Source of the DNA: Magicicada septendecula
Lineage: Eukaryota; Arthropoda; Insecta; Hemiptera; Cicadidae
NCBI GenBank assembly: GCA_034769895.1
Contig: JAWRYS010000689.1
Span: 31,171-95,170, forward strand
Direction: 5' to 3'
Length of the DNA: 64,000 nucleotides
Of this stretch, positions 34,616 to 49,678 are shown in pieces (the first letter of the stretch is position 1; each line of letters begins with the position of its first letter). Both the position numbers and the translations under genes were made by a program. The notes beneath the pieces are model-generated. The model worked only from the letters and a program-made list of their open reading frames with translations, did no database searches and had not been told where the DNA came from.

Positions 34616-35560
34616 ATGGTGAAGGACCAAGAAACGGAAGAAGATAGACGGGAAGAAGAAGCAGAGGTAGTTACAGACACCGAAATTGAACAACAGGCGG
34701 GCGATAAAGAGGAAGCCAGAGGAAGATTAAATTGGGAAAAATTAATGGAATTAATGAGTAGCATGAAGGAGAAAAATAAGGAATTAATGAGTAGCATGAA
34801 GAAGGATAATAAGGAATTCATGAGTAGCATGAAGGAAATAAATAAACGAACTAATGAGAAATTAGACAGTATTTTAGAAAATAACAAACGAATGTTAGAA
34901 AATGTAGAAAATAAAATAGACAGTATTAAAGAAGATAATAGACAAACTAATGAAAAAATACACAGTTTTAAAGAAAACTCAAAGAAACAAAACAAAATTT
35001 TGAGTGAGAACTTAATCAAACTAATGAACGAGAAGTTTGACAAGAATAAAGAGGAAACTAATGAGAATAAAAAAGACAAGAGTGTACTGTTATCTGAAAA
35101 GAAACCTAGCAGAAATCAAGAAAATATTGAGCACACGAAAAGGAGACAAACACATCAAAAGAAATTAATAAATACACGGGAAGGATTGGAGATGATAAAA
35201 GGGGGATTAGTTAAGATGCATAATATACAAATTACGGAACCAAGAGAATTAAGTCAATTTAGAAACTCTAAACGAACCACAATTGAATTCCCAGATGGAT
35301 TAGAAGGACCGAAAAAGCCAAAACTAACCGAGGAGCATGGAGGACTTATGGAGATTATGTATGAACCATTCAAACGATTAAGAAACAGTACGGAAGAATC
35401 AGTTCGAAAGACGATGGTAAACTTTAGCATAAATGAAAATTTTATAGCGACAAGAGGGAAGAACCAGATGATAGTGAGATACGTCACAAGGACGAAAATA
35501 ATTCTACACACTAGAGAAATCCGAACAATCAGTACAGAGGAAATAATGGACCACGGTTAA
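34616..35560 (+). CDS. gag: gag-like protein, unit 8, 314-codon open frame
   Basis: The second uninterrupted copy. It differs from unit 4 by Ala2Val (GTG), Asp116His (ACACAG) and Val to Leu in the EPRxLSQ stretch near 35249. Ala2Val is shared with units 9-10, His116 with units 12-14, and Gln in NIQITE with units 4-7, so unit 8 is a mosaic of neighbouring groups. Domain layout is as in unit 4. The same caution applies to the tail beyond residue 240. Confidence 0.5.
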   Translation: MVKDQETEEDRREEEAEVVTDTEIEQQAGDKEEARGRLNWEKLMELMSSMKEKNKELMSSMKKDNKEFMSSMKEINKRTNEKLDSILENNKRMLENVENKIDSIKEDNRQTNEKIHSFKENSKKQNKILSENLIKLMNEKFDKNKEETNENKKDKSVLLSEKKPSRNQENIEHTKRRQTHQKKLINTREGLEMIKGGLVKMHNIQITEPRELSQFRNSKRTTIEFPDGLEGPKKPKLTEEHGGLMEIMYEPFKRLRNSTEESVRKTMVNFSINENFIATRGKNQMIVRYVTRTKIILHTREIRTISTEEIMDHG

Positions 35561-36748
35561 ACAGATTCCAAACAGAACATAGAGAAAAGGGACGGATTTT
35601 ATGGATAACAAATAAAGCAAACCAAAGGAAAATAATGAGAAACTAATTAAAATATATTAAACTAACTATTAAATGCAATAGACTAATTAAAAATATATTA
35701 AACTAACAATTAAATGCAATAGACTAATTACACGATACATCAGAGGAATTAGTTGGAATCAATTTTAAAACCACAAAATTCCAAAATAAGTAAGAACACC
35801 TTACTATATCATTCAGAAGAAATTATTTTAAACTAATAAACATAAAAAAAGAGAAAGAAGGGTTAGAAATGAGTTAGATGAAGGAAGAATATGCCATACA
35901 ATTTATGATAAGGAGGAGATTCAGTGTTTAATTGCAGAAGTAAATGGGAGTGAATTAAAAATAGTAAAATACATATGCTAAAGAATAATTAATTGACAGC
36001 ACGGAACTAAGAAGAATTTAAAATAAATATTGAACAGCTTTAACTACTATACTGGTAAATAATATGATAAATGGAACTACAGAACAACAAGATAAATAAG
36101 TTAAGAAAAGTATTAAGATACCTCAGAAATAATAGTAATCATCCCTTGAATATAAGTTTGTAGCGAAGGAGCTACCTTATAGGTAATAATTATATGTATT
36201 GTGTTGTGATCGTGCAACGTTTATTTTTTTCTGGACAGAGATGAAGTTCCTCTGATCTCAGAAGATATAGTTAGGGAAACGGCAGAGTAATGGAAGCCAA
36301 TAGTGCCCCTCTGATTCCGTACCAGCTATGATATTAGGGAAAAATGTTAGGGAAATATAGTATTTTAGGGATTATACACCAAGCGAGGTAATTAAATATA
36401 AATATGATAATAAGAAATGCTGGCGTAATAAGCTAGAAGAAGTTATGAGTTCCAGAGAAAAGGACAGGTCTACAACTGAGGGAGGTACCAGTAAAGAATT
36501 AATGATCAGATATACAATGAGTATCAACACAGTTTTCCGGTGCAATTAAAAGTTTAAGGAATAGAAAGAGAAAATAAACCCCAAAGAACCCATTGAATTG
36601 CGTACTAAAGCAGAAACAATAAAAAACTGAAACCATTATAAATTGATAATTTTATCAAATAAATATTCCAAGGCATGAAGAAACTATAAGCTTATTTCAA
36701 CTAAACGATATTAAGCTAAAATAAACTTCTTTCGGAGGGGGAGTATTA
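35561..36748 (+). other. Degenerate 3' internal region, unit 8
   Basis: Same layout as unit 1. Starts the AACATAGAG variant (near 35577; AATATAGAG elsewhere) that is shared by units 8-11. Private AATGCTGGCG near 36419. Confidence 0.7.
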
Positions 36749-39198
36749 TGTAACGTAACAAAGTTAAGGTCCCCGACGTTACATAAAAACTTTGTCAATA
36801 TAACTTAAAACAATATCCAATGTATGCCATAATTAAGGTCAGGAAGGTAAACCTCACATAAGAAAATATATTAATAATACCTAGTAAGGTTACTAGGTAA
36901 TAAAATAATAAAAAATGTCTATTAGTATAAAATATGGAGTGATCAGTGGAAGATGTAAACTATAAACACAGTGTCTAATGAGATGAATTTACTATAGACA
37001 AGTTTGAAAATAGTAGACTGTTTAATTGATATTTAATGTTTTATAATGATGTACGTTGTTGTGCTTTATCATGATATTTTGTTTACATGATATTTATTCT
37101 GTGTTTTGTATGTAGCAGGTGTGAAGCCATTGCTTTAAGAAAGTATTAAGTAATGGATACTAATTTCATTAATGTTAAACTTGTATTTAAGTAATTAAAT
37201 ACAAGTGTATTTATTATGTATTGTATCATGTTAAGTGTATTTACTTTGAATAATTAATGAAGATATCATAAGATAATATTTGTAAACTTGGCCAGGAAGA
37301 CAATAATTGTTAATAAATTGTCAAGGGGTCATTGTAATTATGTTATAAACCAATGAAGGGTTCAATGATAAAATAAATAATAATAATAAATTGAAATCAG
37401 GATAAAATAAAATTAGAATAATTGGCCATAAGCCAGTGACTCATTGTACAGTAGGTCAGGTCAGAAAAGTTAAATTAAAAACAAAAAATTATAACACATG
37501 TAATAAAACAAATAGGCCTAAAATTAGTATTTTGTAAAAGGAAAATAATACCTTTTAAAATAAGTTGATCAAGAAGAAAATGTAGTAAAATGTATATGGT
37601 TTGATAATGCATATTAGGTGAAAGTTTTAGGTGATTTAGTGTAATTCCAATAAGGGAGTATTTTATTAAATAAGTGTAAGAATATTTCCTAATTACGGCT
37701 CTAGGATAACAAATATTATCCAATAACAGAAGAGGAAGATGGTTGTTAGGGACGACTAAATGCAAGATATCTTGTTGATTTCAACACTTAATTGTTACAT
37801 GTGAATGGGTTAAGTTCAGTTATTACAAATCCAGAAAAGAATTTAAAAAACCTAATGAATGAAGTATAATAAATGAAAATTCAAAAATAATAATCCATTA
37901 AAAGGACAGTGGATCGACTGCAGAAACTACTCCTCAATCAATACAATTCGATCTTTTAATAAATTTAACGAATTTCCAAAAAACAAATTAATCAACCCAT
38001 TAATGGCAAAGGAGTAATGATGAAGATCAACTGTGAATAAATGAAGACAATCCATAGCGTGGAGATGCTAAATTAATTAAATATAGTAAAAACGAACAAA
38101 GAAATTTAGAATCACATCCAAACCTCACTTTCCACAACTGAACGAAATCTTAATACTACACAAATTCCATTGGGACCTGTAACCGCCAGAACTGTGAAGA
38201 TTCACGAAGATCGGAGCTGAACTTTCTACTACCTCCTGGGACATCAATACCAAACTTTTATTGAAAAGACCGAGGCTGATATTTTCCAGACAATTGAATC
38301 CACACACTGTTCTCGTCTCTGCGTAGCGAAACACGGCCACCTTAAGTACCTTGTCAACTTACGGTAAAAACCCTGCTTATGTTTGAACTTTATATAATAA
38401 GATTTTATAACTAAATTGTAATACCTAGTAACCTTAAATTGCATTACCTGACCTTACTAATAGTTAAAAGAACTACATGTACCCTGAGATAAAAAACAAA
38501 CTGAAAATTATAATTAAATTGTAACACATCTAAAACCCGAATTCAATAACAAATCGATTATGTATTGTGTAATCGATATGGTGTATTAGTAGCAAGAGGA
38601 AGCAGCTGTTGGAATTAAAACATATATAAAATAAAGAATACTTCTTGAATTTGATGATTTCTTGTTATTTGTAGAATAATTAGTGTGTTTAGAATAGGGT
38701 GTAAATTACAGAGAAAGGAACGTGAGAAAGCATCAAGCGGAACGACTTAACCTATAATAACTGGTCAATCGCCAACCACAGCGCTCGTTTGTTGACAGCT
38801 GGTGAATACGGAAGAATAGAGAACTAACTTACTCTCTCCGCTCTTTTCTCTTTAAAATTTTCGTTAGTATATACCGACTAGGGTTGGAGAAAAATATTGA
38901 ATTATTCAATATAATAACTGGAATATAGCGTTTTTCTCTTGTAAAACACTTGATAACTATTTAATACAGATCTATTATCAAGAACCGAATAATATCAACC
39001 TCATAATAAATAATTTTCTTTATAAATAAATTAACATTGATTTGCAGGAGATCTCATCTACAGTAAAATATTACAATTTGACGCATTCCACAGTGTAGCT
39101 TTTGAACATCATCTTGTTCAATAAATACATCGCATAGAATTTAGATTACAAATACTTGGGCTTAATACTGATACGTAAAATATTGTTATTTAATTACA
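36749..39198 (+). repeat. LTR-like segment, copy 9 (2,450 bp)
   Basis: Returns to the AAAATAAATAATAATAA form. Carries GATTTAGTG near 37639, shared only with copy 10. Confidence 0.65.
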
Positions 39199-39321
39199 AA
39201 TTGGTGAACCCAACAGTGGGGCTTAATTAGGCGAGAGTTTCGAAGAGTATAAGGAGTCTTATTTGTAACACATTGGCTCCCAACGAGTGGGCTTTAGTTA
39301 AGTAAAAAATAGACCAATGGG

Positions 39322-40266
39322 ATGGTGAAGGACCAAGAAACGGAAGAAGATAGACGGGAAGAAGAAGCAGAGGTAGTTACAGACACCGAAATTGAACAAC
39401 AGGCGGGCGATAAAGAGGAAGCCAGAGGAAGATTAAATTGGGAAAAATTAATGGAATTAATGAGTAGCATGAAGGAGAAAAATAAGGAATTAATGAGTAG
39501 CATGAAGAAGGATAATAAGGAATTCATGAGTAGCATGAAGGAAATAAATAAACGAACTAATGAGAAATTAGACAGTATTTTAGAAAATAACAAACGAATG
39601 TTAGAAAATGTAGAAAATAAAATAGACAGTATTAAAGAAGATAATAGACAAACTAATGAAAAAATAGACAGTTTTAAAGAAAACTCAAAGAAACAAAACA
39701 AAATTTTGAGTGAGAACTTAATCAAACTAATGAACGAGAAGTTTGACAAGAATAAAGAGGAAACTAATGAGAATAAAAAAGACAAGAGTGTACTGTTATC
39801 TGAAAAGAAACCTAGCAGAAATCAAGAAAATATTGAGCACACGAAAAGGAGACAAACACATCAAAAGAAATTAATAAATACACGGGAAGGATTGGAGATG
39901 ATAAAAGGGGGATTAGTTAAGATGCATAATATACCAATTACGGAACCAAGAGAAGTAAGTCAATTTAGAAACTCTAAACGAACCACAATTGAATTCCCAG
40001 ATGGATTAGAAGGACCGAAAAAGCCAAAACTAACCGAGTAGCATGGAGGACTTATGGAGATTATGTATGAACCATTCAAACGATTAAGAAACAGTACGGA
40101 AGAATCAGTTCGAAAGACGATGGTAAACTTTAGCATAAATGAAAATTTTATAGCGACAAGAGGGAAGAACCAGATGATAGTGAGATACGTCACAAGGACG
40201 AAAATAATTCTACACACTAGAGAAATCCGAACAATCAGTACAGAGGAAATAATGGACCACGGTTAA
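39322..40266 (+). pseudogene. gag: gag-like gene, unit 9 (nonsense codon 240)
   Basis: Open from 39322 to a TAG ending at 40041 (239 codons); GAG to TAG replaces Glu240 of the 314-codon form. The rest stays open in phase to 40266, with an ATG at 40054. The nonsense codon is shared by all following units (9-14). Has Val2, Asp116 and Pro in NIPITE. Confidence 0.6.
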
Positions 40267-41454
40267 ACAGATTCCAAACAGAACATAGAGAAAAGGGACG
40301 GATTTTATGGATAACAAATAAAGCAAACCAAAGGAAAATAATGAGAAACTAATTAAAATATATTAAACTAACTATTAAATGCAATAGACTAATTAAAAAT
40401 ATATTAAACTAACAATTAAATGCAATAGACTAATTACACGATACATCAGAGGAATTAGTTGGAATCAATGTTAAAACCACAAAATTCCAAAATAAGTAAG
40501 AACACCTTACTATATCATTCAGAAGAAATTATTTTAAACTAATAAACATAAAAAAAGAGAAAGAAGGGTTAGAAATGAGTTAGATGAAGGAAGAATATGC
40601 CATACAATTTATGATAAGGAGGAGATTCAGTGTTTAATTGCAGAAGTAAATGGGAGTGAATTAAAAATAGTAAAATACATATGCTAAAGAATAATTAATT
40701 GACAGCACGGAACTAAGAAGAATTTAAAATAAATATTGAACAGCTTTAACTACTATACTGGTAAATAATATGATAAATGGAACTACAGAACAACAAGATA
40801 AATAAGTTAAGAAAAGTATTAAGATACCTCAGAAATAATAGTAATCATCCCTTGAATATAAGTTTGTAGCGAAGGAGCTACCTTATAGGTAATAATTATA
40901 TGTATTGTGTTGTGATCGTGCAACGTTTATTTTTTTCTGGACAGAGATGAAGTTCCTCTGATCTCAGAAGATATAGTTAGGGAAACGGCAGAGTAATGGA
41001 AGCCAATAGTGCCCCTCTGATTCCGTACCAGCTATGATATTAGGGAAAAATGTTAGGGAAATATAGTATTTTAGGGATTATACACCAAGCGAGGTAATTA
41101 AATATAAATATGATAATAAGAAATGATGGCGTAATAAGCTAGAAGAAGTTATGAGTTCCAGAGAAAAGGACAGGTCTACAACTGAGGGAGGTACCAGTAA
41201 AGAATTAATGATCAGATATACAATGAGTATCAACACAGTTTTCCGGTGCAATTAAAAGTTTAAGGAATAGAAAGAGAAAATAAACCCCAAAGAACCCATT
41301 GAATTGCGTACTAAAGCAGAAACAATAAAAAACTGAAACCATTATAAATTGATAATTTTATCAAATAAATATTCCAAGGCATGAAGAAACTATAAGCTTA
41401 TTTCAACTAAACGATATTAAGCTAAAATAAACTTCTTTCGGAGGGGGAGTATTA
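40267..41454 (+). other. Degenerate 3' internal region, unit 9
   Basis: Same layout as unit 1. Has AACATAGAG, and CAATGTTAAAACC near 40470, the latter shared only with unit 10. Confidence 0.7.
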
Positions 41455-43904
41455 TGTAACGTAACAAAGTTAAGGTCCCCGACGTTACATAAAAACTTTG
41501 TCAATATAACTTAAAACAATATCCAATGTATGCCATAATTAAGGTCAGGAAGGTAAACCTCACATAAGAAAATATATTAATAATACCTAGTAAGGTTACT
41601 AGGTAATAAAATAATAAAAAATGTCTATTAGTATAAAATATGGAGTGATCAGTGGAAGATGTAAACTATAAACACAGTGTCTAATGAGATGAATTTACTA
41701 TAGACAAGTTTGAAAATAGTAGACTGTTTAATTGATATTTAATGTTTTATAATGATGTACGTTGTTGTGCTTTATCATGATATTTTGTTTACATGATATT
41801 TATTCTGTGTTTTGTATGTAGCAGGTGTGAAGCCATTGCTTTAAGAAAGTATTAAGTAATGGATACTAATTTCATTAATGTTAAACTTGTATTTAAGTAA
41901 TTAAATACAAGTGTATTTATTATGTATTGTATCATGTTAAGTGTATTTACTTTGAATAATTAATGAAGATATCATAAGATAATATTTGTAAACTTGGCCA
42001 GGAAGACAATAATTGTTAATAAATTGTCAAGGGGTCATTGTAATTATGTTATAAACCAATGAAGGGTTCAATGATAAAATAAATAATAATAATAAATTGA
42101 AATCAGGATAAAATAAAATTAGAATAATTGGCCATAAGCCAGTGACTCATTGTACAGTAGGTCAGGTCAGAAAAGTTAAATTAAAAACAAAAAATTATAA
42201 CACATGTAATAAAACAAATAGGCCTAAAATTAGTATTTTGTAAAAGGAAAATAATACCTTTTAAAATAAGTTGATCAAGAAGAAAATGTAGTAAAATGTA
42301 TATGGTTTGATAATGCATATTAGGTGAAAGTTTTAGGTGATTTAGTGTAATTCCAATAAGGGAGTATTTTATTAAATAAGTGTAAGAATATTTCCTAATT
42401 ACGGCTCTAGGATAACAAATATTATCCAATAACAGAAGAGGAAGATGGTTGTTAGGGACGACTAAATGCAAGATATCTTGTTGATTTCAACACTTAATTG
42501 TTACATGTGAATGGGTTAAGTTCAGTTATTACAAATCCAGAAAAGAATTTAAAAAACCTAATGAATGAAGTATAATAAATGAAAATTCAAAAATAATAAT
42601 CCATTAAAAGGACAGTGGATCGACTGCAGAAACTACTCCTCAATCAATACAATTCGATCTTTTAATAAATTTAACGAATTTCCAAAAAACAAATTAATCA
42701 ACCCATTAATGGCAAAGGAGTAATGATGAAGATCAACTGTGAATAAATGAAGACAATCCATAGCGTGGAGATGCTAAATTAATTAAATATAGTAAAAACG
42801 AACAAAGAAATTTAGAATCACATCCAAACCTCACTTTCCACAACTGAACGAAATCTTAATACTACACAAATTCCATTGGGACCTGTAACCGCCAGAACTG
42901 TGAAGATTCACGAAGATCGGAGCTGAACTTTCTACTACCTCCTGGGACATCAATACCAAACTTTTATTGAAAAGACCGAGGCTGATATTTTCCAGACAAT
43001 TGAATCCACACACTGTTCTCGTCTCTGCGTAGCGAAACACGGCCACCTTAAGTACCTTGTCAACTTACGGTAAAAACCCTGCTTATGTTTGAACTTTATA
43101 TAATAAGATTTTATAACTAAATTGTAATACCTAGTAACCTTAAATTGCATTACCTGACCTTACTAATAGTTAAAAGAACTACATGTACCCTGAGATAAAA
43201 AACAAACTGAAAATTATAATTAAATTGTAACACATCTAAAACCCGAATTCAATAACAAATCGATTATGTATTGTGTAATCGATATGGTGTATTAGTAGCA
43301 AGAGGAAGCAGCTGTTGGAATTAAAACATATATAAAATAAAGAATACTTCTTGAATTTGATGATTTCTTGTTATTTGTAGAATAATTAGTGTGTTTAGAA
43401 TAGGGTGTAAATTACAGAGAAAGGAATGTGAGAAAGCATCAAGCGGAACGACTTAACCTATAATAACTGGTCAATCGCCAACCACAGCGCTCGTTTGTTG
43501 ACAGCTGGTGAATACGGAAGAATAGAGAACTAACTTACTCTCTCCGCTCTTTTCTCTTTAAAATTTTCGTTAGTATATACCGACTAGGGTTGGAGAAAAA
43601 TATTGAATTATTCAATATAATAACTGGAATATAGCGTTTTTCTCTTGTAAAACACTTGATAACTATTTAATACAGATCTATTATCAAGAACCGAATAATA
43701 TCAACCTCATAATAAATAATTTTCTTTATAAATAAATTAACATTGATTTGCAGGAGATCTCATCTACAGTAAAATATTACAATTTGACGCATTCCACAGT
43801 GTAGCTTTTGAACATCATCTTGTTCAATAAATACATCGCATAGAATTTAGATTACAAATACTTGGGCTTAATACTGATACGTAAAATATTGTTATTTAAT
43901 TACA
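41455..43904 (+). repeat. LTR-like segment, copy 10 (2,450 bp)
   Basis: GATTTAGTG near 42345 as in copy 9. Private AGGAATGTGAG near 43427 for AGGAACGTGAG. Confidence 0.65.
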
Positions 43905-44027
43905 AATTGGTGAACCCAACAGTGGGGCTTAATTAGGCGAGAGTTTCGAAGAGTATAAGGAGTCTTATTTGTAACACATTGGCTCCCAACGAGTGGGCTT
44001 TAGTTAAGTAAAAAATAGACCAATGGG

Positions 44028-44972
44028 ATGGTGAAGGACCAAGAAACGGAAGAAGATAGACGGGAAGAAGAAGCAGAGGTAGTTACAGACACCGAAATTG
44101 AACAACAGGCGGGCGATAAAGAGGAAGCCAGAGGAAGATTAAATTGGGAAAAATTAATGGAATTAATGAGTAGCATGAAGGAGAAAAATAAGGAATTAAT
44201 GAGTAGCATGAAGAAGGATAATAAGGAATTCATGAGTAGCATGAAGGAAATAAATAAACGAACTAATGAGAAATTAGACAGTATTTTAGAAAATAACAAA
44301 CGAATGTTAGAAAATGTAGAAAATAAAATAGACAGTATTAAAGAAGATAATAGACAAACTAATGAAAAAATAGACAGTTTTAAAGAAAACTCAAAGAAAC
44401 AAAACAAAATTTTGAGTGAGAACTTAATCAAACTAATGAACGAGAAGTTTGACAAGAATAAAGAGGAAACTAATGAGAATAAAAAAGACAAGAGTGTACT
44501 GTTATCTGAAAAGAAACCTAGCAGAAATCAAGAAAATATTGAGCACACGAAAAGGAGACAAACACATCAAAAGAAATTAATAAATACACGGGAAGGATTG
44601 GAGATGATAAAAGGGGGATTAGTTAAGATGCATAATATACCAATTACGGAACCAAGAGAAGTAAGTCAATTTAGAAACTCTAAACGAACCACAATTGAAT
44701 TCCCAGATGGATTAGAAGGACCGAAAAAGCCAAAACTAACCGAGTAGCATGGAGGACTTATGGAGATTATGTATGAACCATTCAAACGATTAAGAAACAG
44801 TACGGAAGAATCAGTTCGAAAGACGATGGTAAACTTCAGCATAAATGAAAATTTTATAGCGACAAGAGGGAAGAACCAGATGATAGTGAGATACGTCACA
44901 AGGACGAAAATAATTCTACACACTAGAGAAATCCGAACAATCAGTACAGAGGAAATAATGGACCACGGTTAA
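44028..44972 (+). pseudogene. gag: gag-like gene, unit 10 (nonsense codon 240)
   Basis: 239 codons to the shared TAG at 44745-44747, then open to 44972. The protein is identical to unit 9 in the first frame; one silent or third-position type change (AACTTCAGC near 44835) is private. Confidence 0.6.
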
Positions 44973-46160
44973 ACAGATTCCAAACAGAACATAGAGAAAA
45001 GGGACGGATTTTATGGATAACAAATAAAGCAAACCAAAGGAAAATAATGAGAAACTAATTAAAATATATTAAACTAACTATTAAATGCAATAGACTAATT
45101 AAAAATATATTAAACTAACAATTAAATGCAATAGACTAATTACACGATACATCAGAGGAATTAGTTGGAATCAATGTTAAAACCACAAAATTCCAAAATA
45201 AGTAAGAACACCTTACTATATCATTCAGAAGAAATTATTTTAAACTAATAAACATAAAAAAAGAGAAAGAAGGGTTAGAAATGAGTTAGATGAAGGAAGA
45301 ATATGCCATACAATTTATGATAAGGAGGAGATTCAGTGTTTAATTGCAGAAGTAAATGGGAGTGAATTAAAAATAGTAAAATACATATGCTAAAGAATAA
45401 TTAATTGACAGCACGGAACTAAGAAGAATTTAAAATAAATATTGAACAGCTTTAACTACTATACTGGTAAATAATATGATAAATGGAACTACAGAACAAC
45501 AAGATAAATAAGTTAAGAAAAGTATTAAGATACCTCAGAAATAATAGTAATCATCCCTTGAATATAAGTTTGTAGCGAAGGAGCTACCTTATAGGTAATA
45601 ATTATATGTATTGTGTTGTGATCGTGCAACGTTTATTTTTTTCTGGACAGAGATGAAGTTCCTCTGATCTCAGAAGATATAGTTAGGGAAACGGCAGAGT
45701 AATGGAAGCCAATAGTGCCCCTCTGATTCCGTACCAGCTATGATATTAGGGAAAAATGTTAGGGAAATATAGTATTTTAGGGATTATACACCAAGCGAGG
45801 TAATTAAATATAAATATGATAATAAGAAATGATGGCGTAATAAGCTAGAAGAAGTTATGAGTTCCAGAGAAAAGGACAGGTCTACAACTGAGGGAGGTAC
45901 CAGTAAAGAATTAATGATCAGATATACAATGAGTATCAACACAGTTTTCCGGTGCAATTAAAAGTTTAAGGAATAGAAAGAGAAAATAAACCCCAAAGAA
46001 CCCATTGAATTGCGTACTAAAGCAGAAACAATAAAAAACTGAAACCATTATAAATTGATAATTTTATCAAATAAATATTCCAAGGCATGAAGAAACTATA
46101 AGCTTATTTCAACTAAACGATATTAAGCTAAAATAAACTTCTTTTGGAGGGGGAGTATTA
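44973..46160 (+). other. Degenerate 3' internal region, unit 10
   Basis: Same layout as unit 1; shares AACATAGAG and CAATGTTAAAACC with unit 9. The bases before the polypurine tract are CTTTTGG, as in unit 2. Confidence 0.7.
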
Positions 46161-48610
46161 TGTAACGTAACAAAGTTAAGGTCCCCGACGTTACATAAAA
46201 ACTTTGTCAATATAACTTAAAACAATATCCAATGTATGCCATAATTAAGGTCAGGAAGGTAAACCTCACATAAGAAAATATATTAATAATACCTAGTAAG
46301 GTTACTAGGTAATAAAATAATAAAACATGTCTATTAGTATAAAATATGGAGTGATCAGTGGAAGATGTAAACTATAAACACAGTGTCTAATGAGATGAAT
46401 TTACTATAGACAAGTTTGAAAATAGTAGACTGTTTAATTGATATTTAATGTTTTATACTGATGTACGTTGTTGTGCTTTATCATGATATTTTGTTTACAT
46501 GATATTTATTCTGTGTTTTGTATGTAGCAGGTGTGAAGCCATTGCTTTAAGAAAGTATTAAGTAATGGATACTAATTTCATTAATGTTAAACTTGTATTT
46601 AAGTAATTAAATACAAGTGTATTTATTATGTATTGTATCATGTTAAGTGTATTTACTTTGAATAATTAATGAAGATATCATAAGATAATATTTGTAAACT
46701 TGGCCAGGAAGACAATAATTGTTAATAAATTGTCAAGGGGTCATTGTAATTATGTTATAAACCAATGAAGGGTTCAATGATAAAATAAATAATAATAATA
46801 AATTGAAATCAGGATAAAATAAAATTAGAATAATTGGCCATAAGCCAGTGACTCATTGTACAGTAGGTCAGGTCAGAAAAGTTAAATTAAAAACAAAAAA
46901 TTATAACACATGTAATAAAACAAATAGGCCTAAAATTAGTATTTTGTAAAAGGAAAATAATACCTTTTAAAATAAGTTGATCAAGAAGAAAATGTAGTAA
47001 AATGTATATGGTTTGATAATGCATATTAGGTGAAAGTTTTAGGTGATTTAATGTAATTCCAATAAGGGAGTATTTTATTAAATAAGTGTAAGAATATTTC
47101 CTAATTACGGCTCTAGGATAACAAATATTATCCAATAACAGAAGAGGAAGATGGTTGTTAGGGACGACTAAATGCAAGATATCTTGTTGATTTCAACACT
47201 TAATTGTTACATGTGAATGGGTTAAGTTCAGTTATTACAAATCCAGAAAAGAATTTAAAAAACCTAATGAATGAAGTATAATAAATGAAAATTCAAAAAT
47301 AATAATCCATTAAAAGGACAGTGTATCGACTGCAGAAACTACTCCTCAATCAATACAATTCGATCTTTTAATAAATTTAACGAATTTCCAAAAAACAAAT
47401 TAATCAACCCAATAATGGCAAAGGAGTAATGATGAAGATCAACTGTGAATAAATGAAGACAATCCATAGCGTGGAGATGCTAAATTAATTAAATATAGTA
47501 AAAACGAACAAAGAAATTTAGAATCACATCCAAACCTCACTTTCCACAACTGAACGAAATCTTAATACTACACAAATTCCATTGGGACCTGTAACCGCCA
47601 GAACTGTGAAGATTCACGAAGATCGGAGCTGAACTTTCTACTACCTCCTGGGACATCAATACCAAACTTTTATTGAAAAGACCGAGGCTGATATTTTCCA
47701 GACAATTGAATCCACACACTGTTCTCGTCTCTGCGTAGCGAAACACGGCCACCTTAAGTACCTTGTCAACTTACGGTAAAAACCCTGCTTATGTTTGAAC
47801 TTTATATAATAAGATTTTATAACTAAATTGTAATACCTAGTAACCTTAAATTGCATTACCTGACCTTACTAATAGTTAAAAGAACTACATGTACCCTGAG
47901 ATAAAAAACAAACTGAAAATTATAATTAAATTGTAACACATCTAAAACCCGAATTCAATAACAAATCGATTATGTATTGTGTAATCGATATGGTGTATTA
48001 GTAGCAAGAGGAAGCAGCTGTTGGAATTAAAACATATATAAAATAAAGAATACTTCTTGAATTTGATGATTTCTTGTTATTTGTAGAATAATTAGTGTGT
48101 TTAGAATAGGGTGTAAATTACAGAGAAAGGAACGTGAGAAAGCATCAAGCGGAACGACTTAACCTATAATAACTGGTCAATCGCCAACCACAGCGCTCGT
48201 TTGTTGACAGCTGGTGAATACGGAAGAATAGAGAACTAACTTACTCTCTCCGCTCTTTTCTCTTTAAAATTTTCGTTAGTATATACCGACTAGGGTTGGA
48301 GAAAAATATTGAATTATTCAATATAATAACTGGAATATAGCGTTTTTCTCTTGTAAAACACTTGATAACTATTTAATACAGATCTATTATCAAGAACCGA
48401 ATAATATCAACCTCATAATAAATAATTTTCTTTATAAATAAATTAACATTGATTTGCAGGAGATCTCATCTACAGTAAAATATTACAATTTGACGCATTC
48501 CACAGTGTAGCTTTTGAACATCATCTTGTTCAATAAATACATCGCATAGAATTTAGATTACAAATACTTGGGCTTAATACTGATACGTAAAATATTGTTA
48601 TTTAATTACA
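46161..48610 (+). repeat. LTR-like segment, copy 11 (2,450 bp)
   Basis: Private AAAACATGTC near 46325, TTATACTGATG near 46457 and AGTGTATCG near 47323. Begins the ACCCAATAATGG variant (near 47410) shared with copies 12-14. Confidence 0.65.
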
Positions 48611-48733
48611 AATTGGTGAACCCAACAGTGGGGCTTAATTAGGCGAGAGTTTCGAAGAGTATAAGGAGTCTTATTTGTAACACATTGGCTCCCAACGAGT
48701 GGGCTTTAGTTAAGTAAAAAATAGACCAATGGG

Positions 48734-49678
48734 ATGGCGAAGGACCAAGAAACGGAAGAAGATAGACGGGAAGAAGAAGCAGAGGTAGTTACAGACACCG
48801 AAATTGAACAACAGGCGGGCGATAAAGAGGAAGCCAGAGGAAGATTAAATTGGGAAAAATTAATGGAATTAATGAGTAGCATGAAGGAGAAAAATAAGGA
48901 ATTAATGAGTAGCATGAAGAAGGATAATAAGGAATTCATGAGTAGCATGAAGGAAATAAATAAACAAACTAATGAGAAATTAGACAGTATTTTAGAAAAT
49001 AACAAACGAATGTTAGAAAATGTAGAAAATAAAATAGACAGTATTAAAGAAGATAATAGACAAACTAATGAAAAAATAGACAGTTTTAAAGAAAACTCAA
49101 AGAAACAAAACAAAATTTTGAGTGAGAACTTAATCAAACTAATGAACGAGAAGTTTGACAAGAATAAAGAGGAAACTAATGAGAATAAAAAAGACAAGAG
49201 TGTACTGTTATCTGAAAAGAAACCTAGCAGAAATCAAGAAAATATTGAGCACACGAAAAGGAGACAAACACATCAAAAGAAATTAATAAATACACGGGAA
49301 GGATTGGAGATGATAAAAGGGGGATTAGTTAAGATGCATAATATACCAATTACGGAACCAAGAGAAGTAAGTCAATTTAGAAACTCTAAACGAACCACAA
49401 TTGAATTCCCAGATGGATTAGAAGGACCGAAAAAGCCAAAACTAACCGAGTAGCATGGAGGACTTATGGAGATTATGTATGAACCATTCAAACGATTAAG
49501 AAACAGTACGGAAGAATCAGTTCGAAAGACGATGGTAAACTTTAGCATAAATGAAAATTTTATAGCGACAAGAGGGAAGAACCAGATGATAGTGAGATAC
49601 GTCACAAGGACGAAAATAATTCTACACACTAGAGAAATCCGAACAATCAGTACAGAGGAAATAATGGACCACGGTTAA
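48734..49678 (+). pseudogene. gag: gag-like gene, unit 11 (nonsense codon 240)
   Basis: 239 codons to the TAG at 49451-49453, then open to 49678. Returns to Ala2, keeps Asp116, and has private Arg78Gln (AAACAAACT near 48963). Confidence 0.6.
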